Notes under the pieces: model-generated | Seen by the model: only the letters and a program-made list of their open reading frames with translations | The model's database searches: none | Told to the model about the DNA's origin: nothing | Made by a program: the position numbers and the translations under genes | Part shown: positions 1-8,677 of the stretch, piece after piece | Layout of the letters: every line of letters begins with the position of its first letter | How positions within the stretch are numbered: position 1 is the first letter of the stretch | Assembly (NCBI RefSeq): GCF_027925305.1 | Contig: NZ_BSDR01000001.1 | Span: forward strand, 957,001-1,021,000 | Direction of reading: 5' to 3' | From: Desulforhabdus amnigena | Lineage (GTDB): Bacteria; Desulfobacterota; Syntrophobacteria; Syntrophobacterales; Syntrophobacteraceae | Length of the DNA stretch: 64,000 bases

Positions 1-1109
1 TAATTGGGCAAAAGGTAAAGATCCGGGGCATCTTCTTTCAGTCCACCGTGAAAAATTTCATCCTTGAGATAAACTTCTTTTATAACCGGTTGGCCATCAA
101 AGGTGATGGTCTTTAAACCTTGTGCAAGTTCCTCTACCAGTGTTCTGTAATCTGAAGCATTAACGCTTCCTTTGGCATACCTGCCGGAAGAATGAATATA
201 AATTCTCGAAGGATCAAGACAAAAAGCCTTCACCCGGGAATCCATTCCTTTGAGCCCCTCTTGCCCCCCAAGATTCAGATATCCGTTCTCGACCAGCCAG
301 GTATTCAAATAAACTTCTCTCTTTATGGTAGTAAAACCGTGGTCGGAACAGGTGAGGAAAACAGCATTGTCATCTACAGCTTTTTTTGCCATCTTTCCAA
401 TAAACTGGTCCAGCTCTCGGTAGAACTTCTCGAATATATCAAAATGATTTCCCACCAGCGCTGAGTCAAAAAAGAAATGGTGCATACGGTCCGTTTCCGT
501 CACCGTACCGATAAATAATTGCCACTCTTCATGATCGTAAAGATATTCAATCGCTTGAATTCTCTTTCGAAAGGTTTTAAAAAGGTCTTCAAAGAAGGCC
601 TCCGGATTTTCGGCAGCAAGCCTGGCATTGACATCCAATCGGTATTCGATCGAACGAAGATAATTGTAGACACTCTCCGGATAAGTGGCTTTTTTAAGAT
701 CCAAAGCCACGAAGCCGCTTACTACCACACCATTCATGGGCCTCGCAGGATAGGTCTGGGGAATATTGATGGCGACTGTTTTGATATTTTCTTTATCCCA
801 GAAGGGCATTTCCTTAAGGGATGCAAAGTTAGGGAAAATATAATCATAACTTTGCTTATTGATTTCCATGAAGCCAAAGATACCGTGTTCTGCGGGATTT
901 TTGCCGGTCATAAAGTTGGTCCAGGCAACGGAGGATACTTCCGGCAGGCTGGATTTCATCCTGGCGAGTTGCCCTGTCTGACACAGCCTGGCAAATTCGG
1001 GCATGATCCCTCGATCCATATATTCCCTGATAAGACTGTAGGGTACACCGTCCAAACCGATGACCACTGCCTTGGGATTTTTTCTCTTTTTCTTGAATGC
1101 GCCAAACAT
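1..1109 (-). CDS. Alkaline phosphatase superfamily protein (type I phosphodiesterase / nucleotide pyrophosphatase), C-terminus beyond window
   Basis: About 369 residues are present; the ATG is at 1109 and the stop lies left of position 1. Read from the sequence, it has the metal-binding GLDG motif near residue 20, the nucleophile region SSVAWTNFMTG followed by HGIFGF near residue 70, and the CSDHGF metal site about 280 residues in. These are the signatures of the AlkP-superfamily phosphodiesterase/nucleotide pyrophosphatase proteins. No signal peptide is visible (the N-terminus is Lys/Arg-rich), so it is probably cytoplasmic. It starts 9 bases after the PP-loop gene, so the two are almost certainly co-transcribed. 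The substrate is unknown. Hydrolysis of a nucleotide or pyrophosphate linked to the neighbour's reaction is an inference only. Confidence 0.85.
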   Translation of the reverse strand, partial: MFGAFKKKRKNPKAVVIGLDGVPYSLIREYMDRGIMPEFARLCQTGQLARMKSSLPEVSSVAWTNFMTGKNPAEHGIFGFMEINKQSYDYIFPNFASLKEMPFWDKENIKTVAINIPQTYPARPMNGVVVSGFVALDLKKATYPESVYNYLRSIEYRLDVNARLAAENPEAFFEDLFKTFRKRIQAIEYLYDHEEWQLFIGTVTETDRMHHFFFDSALVGNHFDIFEKFYRELDQFIGKMAKKAVDDNAVFLTCSDHGFTTIKREVYLNTWLVENGYLNLGGQEGLKGMDSRVKAFCLDPSRIYIHSSGRYAKGSVNASDYRTLVEELAQGLKTITFDGQPVIKEVYLKDEIFHGGLKEDAPDLYLLPN

Positions 1110-1118
1110 CGATTCTCC

Positions 1119-1943
1119 TTACATGTAGCCGAGTGCTCTCAATTGATCCATGACCTGCTCTTTATCCTGCCCTCTCCCAACGCGTTCCGGAGTGTTTTCC
1201 AGGTCCTGCATCCATGCAGGGATATCGGAGACCTTCCCAGTGGCACATCGGGCACCAAGAGAACGGTAGCCGTATTTATACAGGCTACAATAAGGGACGT
1301 CATATTTAAAAGTAGCTATCCAGATATCTCGTTCACTGAAATGGAGAATGGGATGCACCCTCGTATGGTCCGGATTGGTTCTGGGACTGAAATACTCTTC
1401 GTCTTTTCGGGCCGCCTGTTCATCCCATCTGATGGCAATAAAGAGGGCCTTGATGCCGTCGTTGATGATGAACTCCCTCATAGGGATCGTCTTCATCAAA
1501 TGGTTGCAAACCGTTGAGTCAGGCACAAAAGGAAAAGACTTTTCAGAAAAACCCATTTCCTGAAGCGCTTTCTGATTCGTTTCATTGAGGGATGCAACCT
1601 GCACTTCCTCACCTATGCCGTTGACTTTTGAACTCACATCGGAATTCTTGAGAATACGAATATTAAGAGACCACAATTTCTTTATATGGTTAACGAACTC
1701 CGTGATTTCGTCAAAGACGTCCCCTTCGTCTATGAACATACAGCAGGGAAGCTTAAGACCCATCTCCTCGCAAACCAGTTTGAAAAGCCATAGGCCCATG
1801 GTGCTGTCTTTGCCGCCAGTAATCGCTATGGCTATGTTTTCTATACCGTAACGGTCTATCGCTTCCTTTATGATCAACTTCGACTTTTCGACTTTCTGGT
1901 CGATGTGCAGACTCATCAGATCCTCTTTTGTCGCTAAATCCAT
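1119..1943 (-). CDS. PP-loop ATPase, PAPS reductase / CysD-like family
   Basis: 274 residues. The PP-loop motif GGKDS lies near residue 43, and the family regions IRWDEQAAR, YFSPRTNPDHTRVHPI and a C-terminal RALGYM end are visible. These are typical of the phosphoadenosine-phosphosulfate-reductase/sulfate-adenylyltransferase-subunit-2 superfamily that activates a substrate with ATP. The start has TTAGGAG seven bases upstream of the ATG. No CysN partner, APS kinase or sulfite reductase is adjacent. The only partner is the AlkP-type enzyme downstream. The true substrate (sulfate, PAPS or another nucleotide-activated compound) cannot be read from the sequence; the closest resemblance is to the CysD-like branch. 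Confidence 0.8.
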   Translation of the reverse strand: MDLATKEDLMSLHIDQKVEKSKLIIKEAIDRYGIENIAIAITGGKDSTMGLWLFKLVCEEMGLKLPCCMFIDEGDVFDEITEFVNHIKKLWSLNIRILKNSDVSSKVNGIGEEVQVASLNETNQKALQEMGFSEKSFPFVPDSTVCNHLMKTIPMREFIINDGIKALFIAIRWDEQAARKDEEYFSPRTNPDHTRVHPILHFSERDIWIATFKYDVPYCSLYKYGYRSLGARCATGKVSDIPAWMQDLENTPERVGRGQDKEQVMDQLRALGYM

Positions 1944-2484
1944 GCGTTTCTCCTAACGATATCGACATCCAGTTTTTTGATTGGAAAGACCGGAGTTCTT
2001 AACCTGGCCGACTGCTGCTGCATTCTTGTGTCACTAAAAAATCTGATAATTCCTCCGCCGACATTGGAACGAGGTAAAATAGCAAATTGCGCACAAAATA
2101 CGCAACCAGTATCTTACCATCTAAAAGTGTAAGTAGGAACAATAAAGAAAATGGAGGCGCCAACAGCACAGGATCCAAACCACAACCCCAAAATTCCATT
2201 TTTTCATTTTTCATTTACTGAGCGATCTTTGGAATGAGGGTGAATCATTCCGATAAGACTTCTATGTATTTTATATTATTGTCTAAATTATTGATTAGGA
2301 TCAAATGTTTTACTTGCTGCTGCCCTTCTATTGCGAAATGGAAAAACTGTCAAGAACCTATTTTTCGGTGAGAAGCTTTCCGAAATACATCGTTCATGTT
2401 CCACTGGGCTCTCAACACATCCTGTCGGTTGACTTCATAAAGACCATATGCTAAGAGACGGCGGGAACTTAAGGTTAGGGAGAT
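1944..2484. other. Intergenic region between the PP-loop gene and ptsH
   Basis: Divergent spacer of about 540 bases, AT-rich in the middle (2250-2330). A TTGACT at 2429-2434 followed after 17 bases by TAAGAG could be a weak promoter for the HPr gene. A 71-codon frame on the minus strand (1999-2214) shows no family features and was not accepted as a gene. No RNA gene or repeat was recognised. Confidence 0.4.
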
Positions 2485-2787
2485 ATGCGAGTGGCCAACT
2501 CAAATTCGTGCGAGATGGATGTTTTGAATCAGGAGTTCATTGTTGCCAACAAGTTAGGGATACATGCGCGGGTCGCTGCCCAGATTGTAAAGGTGGCAAG
2601 TCAATTCAAGTCGGATGTTTGGCTTTCAAAGAGCGATACCACGGTAAGCGGAAAGAGTATCCTGGATGTGATGACATTGGTGTGCCCTCACGGCAGCACA
2701 GTCCGCATTTCGGCATGTGGACCTGATGCTGCGGAAGCCCTCGATGCTTTAGCCGCGCTATTTCAGACCAAATTTGGTGAATCCTGA
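2485..2787 (+). CDS. ptsH: HPr family phosphocarrier protein
   Basis: 100 residues, slightly longer than the usual 85-90 because of about ten extra N-terminal residues. HPr accepts phosphate from enzyme I on a histidine and passes it on. The active-site region reads NKLGIHARVAAQ, with the usual proline after HAR replaced by valine. A serine in KSILDVMTL sits at the position of the regulatory Ser46 of HPr. An AGGGAG lies just before the ATG. The enzyme I gene follows 175 bases downstream and no EII permease genes are in the window, so a regulatory rather than sugar-transport role is likely (inference). Confidence 0.92.
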   Translation: MRVANSNSCEMDVLNQEFIVANKLGIHARVAAQIVKVASQFKSDVWLSKSDTTVSGKSILDVMTLVCPHGSTVRISACGPDAAEALDALAALFQTKFGES

Positions 2788-2962
2788 TTCCATCGATAAA
2801 CATCCCATGGTTACTTTCATTATTCAGAATCTCGTCTGATCTTTTTGATGCGATGAAAGCGTTCCGTGATGAGACCCCGGATCTCTTTTACCCCATTTAT
2901 AAGGTTATTTCTCGAAGTTTTATTTTTTTCTTAAACCTTTTGAATCGATGGATTGCTTTTAA

Positions 2963-4813
2963 ATGGATCAAAGGTCCAAAGTTGTTCAAGGAATTGGAGT
3001 CTCGCCCGGTATAGCCATTGGCAAGGCCCACCTTTTAGAACAAGGTCGCATTCCAATTCCGTACTACACACTCTTGGGTGAAGAGGCTATCGATGAGGAA
3101 TGCCGGCGTTTCGATGACGCCGTCGCTAAGGCTGAACGCGATCTAGAAGCTATCAAACAAAGCATCCATCCGGACTTCAAGGAACATGTCCATGTTTTGG
3201 AAGTCCATCAAATGATCCTTCGAGACCGTCCCATCTACGATGAAACATTACGCCTGATACGGGAAGAAAAATATAATGCCCTGTGGGCGCTCATGCGCGC
3301 GCTCATGAAAGCGCACGAGCTTTTCAGATCTCTCGATGATGAATACATTCGAAGCCGGGTGGCCGATGTGGATGCAGTGGCGGAACGTATTCTGCGCAAT
3401 CTGGCTGGTCAGAATCACAGGGATTTCAACAATATCAAAGAGCGGGTCATTGTAGTGGCTCATGATCTTTCCCCGGCAGATACCGCCCAGTTGCAGCTGG
3501 AGCGCACTCTGGGGCTGGTCACGGATATGGGAGGCAGAACATCCCATACTTCCATCATCGCCCGTTCCCTCAGCATCCCGGCAGTGGTTGGAACCGAGTC
3601 GGCCACAAAGTTAGTACAAACGGGAGATATCCTTATTTTGGATGGCGCTTCCGGGAAGGTCATTCTCAACCCCACAGAAGAAGAAATCAGCTTTTACTAC
3701 GAACGTCAGGAGGAGTTGGAAAATTACATCAAGGGCATAAGCAGAATGGCCCATCTTCCGGCCGAGACTCTGGATGGCTACACTGTGAAAGTGGAAGCCA
3801 ACATCGAATTGTTGGAAGAAGTGGTGGCAGCCAAGGATAACGGAGCCGAAGGGATCGGTCTTTACCGCACTGAATTCTTCTTTATGAATCGGACCAATTT
3901 CCCGGACGAAGAAACGCTTTTTTTCGAATACCGTGAACTTTCAGAACTGATGGCTCCCAAATCGGTCACCATGAGAACCCTTGATCTCGGATCAGAGAAA
4001 CTTGCCACCTGGTATCCAAAGCTCCATGAGAACAACCCTGCTCTCGGATTGCGATCCATAAGACTTTGCCTTCATTATCGGGAACTTTTTAAGACCCAGT
4101 TGCGTGCGATATTGCGGGCGAGTGCCGTCGAGAAGAATATTCGCCTCATGTTCCCTCTGGTCTCGGGTGTGGCAGAACTTCGTGAAGCCAAGCAGGTGCT
4201 GAAGGAGGTTCAAGAGGATCTTTTATCCAAGAGGATCCCTTTTGACGAGAAGATGCCCCTCGGGGTGATGGTCGAGGTCCCTTCCGCTGTGGCAGTGGCT
4301 GATCTACTTGCCAGGGAGGTGGATTTTTTCAGTATAGGCACAAACGATTTAATACAATACAGCATTGCCATCGACCGTGTGAACGAACACATCGCCTACT
4401 TGTACGAACCCCTGCATCCTGCTGTCTTGAGGTTCATCAAACAGACCGTGGACGCTGCACATAAGGCCGGCATAGAGGTGGGGATCTGTGGGGAGATGGC
4501 GGGCGAATCGCTCTATGTGCCCATACTCTTGGGACTCCAGCTCGACAGCTTCAGCATGAATCCACAGTCGATTCCTCGCGTTAAAAACCTTATCTGCCGC
4601 TCCCGGATTAAAGAATGCCGTAGATTCGTGAACAAAATCCTTGGCATGAGTACCGCGCAGGAAATCAACGAAGTGCTGCAAGAAGTGATGATCAAGAATT
4701 TTCCCGAAGAATTCAGAGTTTTTGATCCCAGTGTATTGACGACTGAGGGAAGTGTTTCTCACAAACAGAAAAAACGTGCCAAAAAAATGCGAAAATCTCT
4801 TGAAGAATCTTGA
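2963..4813 (+). CDS. ptsI: Phosphoenolpyruvate-protein phosphotransferase (PTS enzyme I)
   Basis: 616 residues, in the usual 570-620 range. Enzyme I autophosphorylates with PEP and phosphorylates HPr. Visible order: N-terminal HPr-binding/helical domain, swivelling His domain with GGRTSHTSIIARS carrying the phosphorylated histidine (about residue 195), then the PEP-binding barrel with the signatures LYRTEFFFM and DFFSIGTNDLIQY and the CGEMAG active-site cysteine near residue 510. The C-terminus has a Lys-rich tail of about 15 residues. It forms a pair with the HPr gene upstream and is followed 15 bases later by smpB. It acts in the cytoplasm. Confidence 0.96.
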   Translation: MDQRSKVVQGIGVSPGIAIGKAHLLEQGRIPIPYYTLLGEEAIDEECRRFDDAVAKAERDLEAIKQSIHPDFKEHVHVLEVHQMILRDRPIYDETLRLIREEKYNALWALMRALMKAHELFRSLDDEYIRSRVADVDAVAERILRNLAGQNHRDFNNIKERVIVVAHDLSPADTAQLQLERTLGLVTDMGGRTSHTSIIARSLSIPAVVGTESATKLVQTGDILILDGASGKVILNPTEEEISFYYERQEELENYIKGISRMAHLPAETLDGYTVKVEANIELLEEVVAAKDNGAEGIGLYRTEFFFMNRTNFPDEETLFFEYRELSELMAPKSVTMRTLDLGSEKLATWYPKLHENNPALGLRSIRLCLHYRELFKTQLRAILRASAVEKNIRLMFPLVSGVAELREAKQVLKEVQEDLLSKRIPFDEKMPLGVMVEVPSAVAVADLLAREVDFFSIGTNDLIQYSIAIDRVNEHIAYLYEPLHPAVLRFIKQTVDAAHKAGIEVGICGEMAGESLYVPILLGLQLDSFSMNPQSIPRVKNLICRSRIKECRRFVNKILGMSTAQEINEVLQEVMIKNFPEEFRVFDPSVLTTEGSVSHKQKKRAKKMRKSLEES

Positions 4814-4828
4814 TTTTTCGCCCCGAGC

Positions 4829-5320
4829 ATGGACATGACTAAAAATAAGGCAACAGCGAACACCGCAAATCGTCTCGTATGCCAGAATAAGAAAGCTTAT
4901 CACGACTATGAAATTGTCGAAAAATTAGAAGCTGGAATCGTTCTGGTGGGAACAGAAGTTAAATCTTTGAGAGAAGGGCGAGCCAATCTGAAGGATAGCT
5001 ATGCAAAGATCAGAAAAGGAGAGGTTTTCCTTTATGGTTTGCATATCAGCCCTTATACTCATGCTTCCTACGACAACCACGATCCCGAGAGAGTGCGTAA
5101 GCTGCTTCTCCATAATTACGAAATCAAAAGGCTGACCGGAAGAACGCAGGAACGCGGATTCTCTCTCATCCCTTTAAAGATCTATTTCAGCAATGGTAGA
5201 GCCAAGGTCGAACTGGGATTGGCGCGTGGGAAAAAACTCTTCGACAAACGGGAGAGCTTGAAGAGGAAGGAAGAGATTCGCGAAATGGATCGCCTGCGCA
5301 AGCACCGCAGGGAATCCTGA
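4829..5320 (+). CDS. smpB: SsrA (tmRNA)-binding protein SmpB
   Basis: 163 residues. SmpB binds tmRNA and brings it to stalled ribosomes for trans-translation. Family hallmarks are present: NKKAYHDYEI at the N-terminus, GTEVKSLREGRANLKDSY, the HISPYTHASYDNHDPER stretch and the basic C-terminal tail KKLFDKRESLKRKEE. The first ATG lacks a clear ribosome-binding site, and translation may be coupled to ptsI, whose stop is 15 bases upstream; a second ATG lies at 4835. The ssrA gene, often found near smpB, is not in the flanking 160 bases. Confidence 0.96.
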   Translation: MDMTKNKATANTANRLVCQNKKAYHDYEIVEKLEAGIVLVGTEVKSLREGRANLKDSYAKIRKGEVFLYGLHISPYTHASYDNHDPERVRKLLLHNYEIKRLTGRTQERGFSLIPLKIYFSNGRAKVELGLARGKKLFDKRESLKRKEEIREMDRLRKHRRES

Positions 5321-5478
5321 TCCAGTGTTTGAACCATTTCCCTCGTCTGAATTCGGGCTGATTCCTCACCCGATTCGCCACGTATAATAGCGCAAGCTCT
5401 TTTTCCGCCGTTTTCGCAATCATTTTAGGATCAGGATTCGAATGCAGGTCGTCCGTTCATTTCATTGAGGGGTGTTCT

Positions 5479-6069
5479 TTGGATATCAAAGAAAAAACCA
5501 GGCAGCTTTATGAATTGTACAGGCAATTCGAGACAGCATCACAGCCCTATATCTCCTCTGCTGTCTGCAAGCCGGGTTGTGCCGACTGCTGTACGACGGT
5601 GGGCAACGTGGATATCACTACCCTTGAAGGCTTGATCATACTCCGCCATTTGCAATCCTGCCCCCCTGCCCTGCAGAAGGATTTATCGAAACGATTGAAG
5701 CTGAACCGCAAGGAAAAAATGGAATCGAAATATGCCCGCTGCGCCTTCTTGGATGCTGCCAACAGGTGTGCTATCTATACGGTCCGCCCTTTCAGTTGCC
5801 GCCGTCTTTACTCTGTAAAACCTTGTGGGGAGACGGGGCCGACGGTACATCGCCAGGTGTGGGAAATGGCTGAAAACATCGTATCAGCCATTCAGGTTCT
5901 AGACAGCAATGGCTATTCAGGCCATTTGTCTTATGTGCTTCAACTCCTGAACGATGCCCGATTCAAAAAAATATATCTGAACGACCAGTTTTTTCCAGAT
6001 GAAATCAAGGAGTTTGCCCAAAAGCACGCCCTTCTCATCAATCGTTTTACAACAACTCCGGAAAAATGA
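5479..6069 (+). CDS. YkgJ/UPF0153-type cysteine cluster protein
   Basis: 196 residues from a TTG start preceded by GAGGGG. It contains CKPGCADCC near residue 30 and CAFLDAANRCAIY followed by RPFSCRR about residues 90-115. This is the arrangement of the CxxxCxxCC metal-binding family (putative zinc- or iron-chelating domain). The C-terminal third is helical with no recognised motif. The cellular role is unknown for the family. No partner is evident: it stands alone between smpB and a dehydrogenase gene. Confidence 0.8.
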   Translation: MDIKEKTRQLYELYRQFETASQPYISSAVCKPGCADCCTTVGNVDITTLEGLIILRHLQSCPPALQKDLSKRLKLNRKEKMESKYARCAFLDAANRCAIYTVRPFSCRRLYSVKPCGETGPTVHRQVWEMAENIVSAIQVLDSNGYSGHLSYVLQLLNDARFKKIYLNDQFFPDEIKEFAQKHALLINRFTTTPEK

Positions 6070-6335
6070 GCCCTTCCGTTTGGGCGATCTGCTTCGTTCC
6101 ATATACTGAACACAAACAAGATCATGCACATTTCGATTCCAGCGAGTTCCGCCCCCCCGATCTTATCGAACACGGCATAGTCATGATACTTCTGCCTTAT
6201 GTTCCCATGACCACTTATTTTCACATATACCGTAAACGGTTGAGCATCGGATCTTCAAAACTCGGCACAAGGTCCGGTTCTTAACTGTGCGTGGTATAAA
6301 TGCAACAATGAACCCTGTTGACTGGAGTACGGTAC

Positions 6336-7301
6336 ATGAGAGCTTTACGATTGGAAGCTTTTAATGAGCTCAATCTGCTGGAAGTAGACCTTCCTGTCGC
6401 TGAGCAGGATGATATCCTGCTCAAAGTGTCTCACTGTGCTTTATGCCGCACAGATGCAAAAATGTTCCGTCAAGGACAACGGGACCTTGTGCTTCCCAGA
6501 ATTTTGGGGCATGAAGTCTTCGGATTCAATGAACAAACCGGAGAACGCTTTGTGATCTGGCCGGGAGAAGCTTGCGGCGTCTGCGAAGAATGCCTTAAGG
6601 GACACGAAAATCTCTGTTCACAAATGAGAATCATGGGGTTTCACAGAGACGGAGGCTTTGCCGAGTATCTATCCGTCAGCAAATCGAGCGTCATCCCGGT
6701 ACCCGAGAACCTGCCGGGACATCTGGCTTGCCTGGCCGAACCACTTGCAAGCACTCTCAACGCCCTTGAACAGGCAAGAGTGGAAAAGAACGAACGCATA
6801 CTGATCTATGGAGGAGGTCCTGTCGGACTTTTGATGAGTTTGGCAGCCCAGTCTTTGGGGGCAACCGCATTTGTTGTGGAGAAAAATCCACCCAAGCTTC
6901 GAAAAAGCGAAAAATTTCGAAGCAGTCTTGCCATAGAAGGCAGTCCGGAGTGCAGGCTGAAAGATTTTGACGTCGTCGTAAACGCTGCACCCTCTTTAAG
7001 TATTTTCCATGAAGGAATGTCCAAGCTGCGATCCGGCGGATGTTTTTGCCTTTTCAGTGGTTTTACGGGTGAAGGCACATTTCCGGTCTCTATCCTCAAT
7101 GAAATCCACTACCGCCAACTGCGGTTGGCGGGGGCTTACGGCAGCACTCGAAGGCATATGGAAAAAGCCGTTCTGTTGTTGAATCTGTTTCAAGAATCCG
7201 TCTCTTATCTCGTAGAAGAGGTGATCGAATTGGATCAAATCCCTCTTGCTCTTGAGGCGATTCTTTCCGGAGACACCCTAAAATTTGTTGCTAAAATTTA
7301 G
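6336..7301 (+). CDS. Zinc-dependent medium-chain alcohol dehydrogenase
   Basis: 321 residues from the ATG at 6336, which has a GGAG ten bases upstream; a longer TTG form would start at 6318. Catalytic zinc ligands are in CALCRTD and GHEV. The structural zinc lobe CGVCEECLKGHENLC has four cysteines in the classical spacing. A Rossmann motif YGGGPVGLL begins near residue 160. It belongs to the Zn-dependent MDR superfamily (threonine/sorbitol dehydrogenase-like). The substrate cannot be predicted. It is somewhat shorter than typical 340-350-residue members, mainly around the coenzyme domain. Confidence 0.85.
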   Translation: MRALRLEAFNELNLLEVDLPVAEQDDILLKVSHCALCRTDAKMFRQGQRDLVLPRILGHEVFGFNEQTGERFVIWPGEACGVCEECLKGHENLCSQMRIMGFHRDGGFAEYLSVSKSSVIPVPENLPGHLACLAEPLASTLNALEQARVEKNERILIYGGGPVGLLMSLAAQSLGATAFVVEKNPPKLRKSEKFRSSLAIEGSPECRLKDFDVVVNAAPSLSIFHEGMSKLRSGGCFCLFSGFTGEGTFPVSILNEIHYRQLRLAGAYGSTRRHMEKAVLLLNLFQESVSYLVEEVIELDQIPLALEAILSGDTLKFVAKI

Positions 7302-7483
7302 TATTTCCACTTACATTTATAAATTGTAACAAGGAACTATCCCAATACTATACTTTTCCAGCTCCACACCGTTGTGAGCATATTTTTTACAGGATTCTTC
7401 TAAAGAACCCTCTTCCGAATCTTGATCCCCGTCTTCCTTGAATCGGCAATCAAGATTTCGTCAACGCCTGAAAGGAAATGTTG

Positions 7484-8551
7484 ATGGCATTAGAAACACA
7501 ATTGCGTGAATTCGGCCGACTGATCTGTTCTATCGCTGCAGGTAGGTTCATGTCCCGGCAGGAATCGGCCGATGCGTACCGGCAGGTGATCTTGAATGAA
7601 CAACCGGAATTGCAACAGGGAGCCTTCCTCATGGCGCATATCGCGCGGGGGCCATCGACGGAAGAGCTTTCTGGAGCTTGGGACGCTTTGGACCTCTATG
7701 ACACGGAAAAGATCCACACTCAATTGACCGGGCCTGTCTGCGACATTGTGGGGACTGGCTCGGACCCCCTCAAAACCGTGAATTGTTCGACGCCCGCAGC
7801 CCTTATTGCTGCCGCTTGCGGCCTGCCCATCGCAAAAAAAGGAGCAAGGCTGGTCACAGGGGTCTCCGGAGCATCCGACATCTTCGAAATCCTCGGCATC
7901 GATCTCAACGCCCCTCTCGTTCGGGCGGAGAGAGCCTTGAACCAGTATGGTCTTTGTTATCTTCCCGGAGAAAGCTTTCTCAAGTCGGGCTGGGCAAGGC
8001 TGATCCAATCTATGCGTTTTACTTCGGCTTTCAACATCATCGGCCCGCTCACACGTCCCTGTGGACAGACCAATTCGATCGTCATCGGAGCCTATGCGCC
8101 ACACGTCTGCGATCAACTCATATCCGTCCTCAAAGAAATTGCCATGCCCGCAGCCCTTGCCCCCTTCGGAAGAGTTGAAGGAATGGATCCCGCCCTGGGA
8201 ATGGACGAATTCTCCCTGGCCGGCCCGACGCGCGTCGTGGAACTGCGGCAGTCGAAAAAAGAAATCTACGATGTTACGCCACAAGACTTCGGACTGAAGC
8301 CAGTCGGTTTTTCCACAATAGCCAGTCGCGGCACGGCACAGGAAAATGCACAGGTAATCCTCGAAGTCCTGTCAGGCCAATACGATACACCGGCTGCGAA
8401 CTTCTTTTGTATGAATGCGGCTGCCGCTCTGTATATCGCGGACCTCGTTCCTTCTTATTCAAAAGGTACAGAGATGGCCAAAGAGGCGCTTTCCTCCGGC
8501 AAGGCGCTGGAGAAACTGGAACAACTGAAGGAAATCCAGGGGAGAGTGTAA
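7484..8551 (+). CDS. Anthranilate phosphoribosyltransferase-like protein, orphan
   Basis: 355 residues; the ATG at 7484 is placed seven bases after AAAGGA. The glycosyltransferase-3 fold is clear: an N-terminal helical part, GTGSDPLKTVNCSTPAA (PRPP-binding loop), KKGARLVTGVSGASDIFE and GMDEFSLAGPTRVVEL. The TrpD motifs are altered: the KHGNR region reads KKGAR and the usual GTGGD reads GTGSD. No other tryptophan genes are in the window, so it may be a TrpD paralogue acting on another aromatic acid or a nucleic-acid-binding relative. Anthranilate activity is uncertain. Confidence 0.75.
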   Translation: MALETQLREFGRLICSIAAGRFMSRQESADAYRQVILNEQPELQQGAFLMAHIARGPSTEELSGAWDALDLYDTEKIHTQLTGPVCDIVGTGSDPLKTVNCSTPAALIAAACGLPIAKKGARLVTGVSGASDIFEILGIDLNAPLVRAERALNQYGLCYLPGESFLKSGWARLIQSMRFTSAFNIIGPLTRPCGQTNSIVIGAYAPHVCDQLISVLKEIAMPAALAPFGRVEGMDPALGMDEFSLAGPTRVVELRQSKKEIYDVTPQDFGLKPVGFSTIASRGTAQENAQVILEVLSGQYDTPAANFFCMNAAAALYIADLVPSYSKGTEMAKEALSSGKALEKLEQLKEIQGRV

Positions 8552-8647
8552 GAAAAGGCTCGTTTAAACAAAAAATTTTATATTCCCGCAGATAAAATTA
8601 AAATTTCTGATCAAAAGCGCAATGATCAACCATTGCGAGCCAAAAGG

Positions 8648-8677
8648 GACCCGGAGAGAAACGCTAACCTCCGGGTC
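8648..8677 (-). terminator. Intrinsic terminator of the efflux operon
   Basis: Nine-base perfect stem GACCCGGAG/CTCCGGGTC with a 12-base loop. On the minus strand it begins at the tolC-family stop codon and is followed by CCTTTT. It closes the tetR-adaptor-RND-outer-membrane-protein operon. Confidence 0.75.

Noticed and set aside
519-1517. 332-codon plus-strand frame across the AlkP and PP-loop genes
   Set aside because: It crosses two well-supported minus-strand genes and has no ribosome-binding site.
5321-5478. Possible ssrA gene after smpB
   Set aside because: The interval is too short and has neither the tmRNA ends nor an ALAA-type tag sequence.
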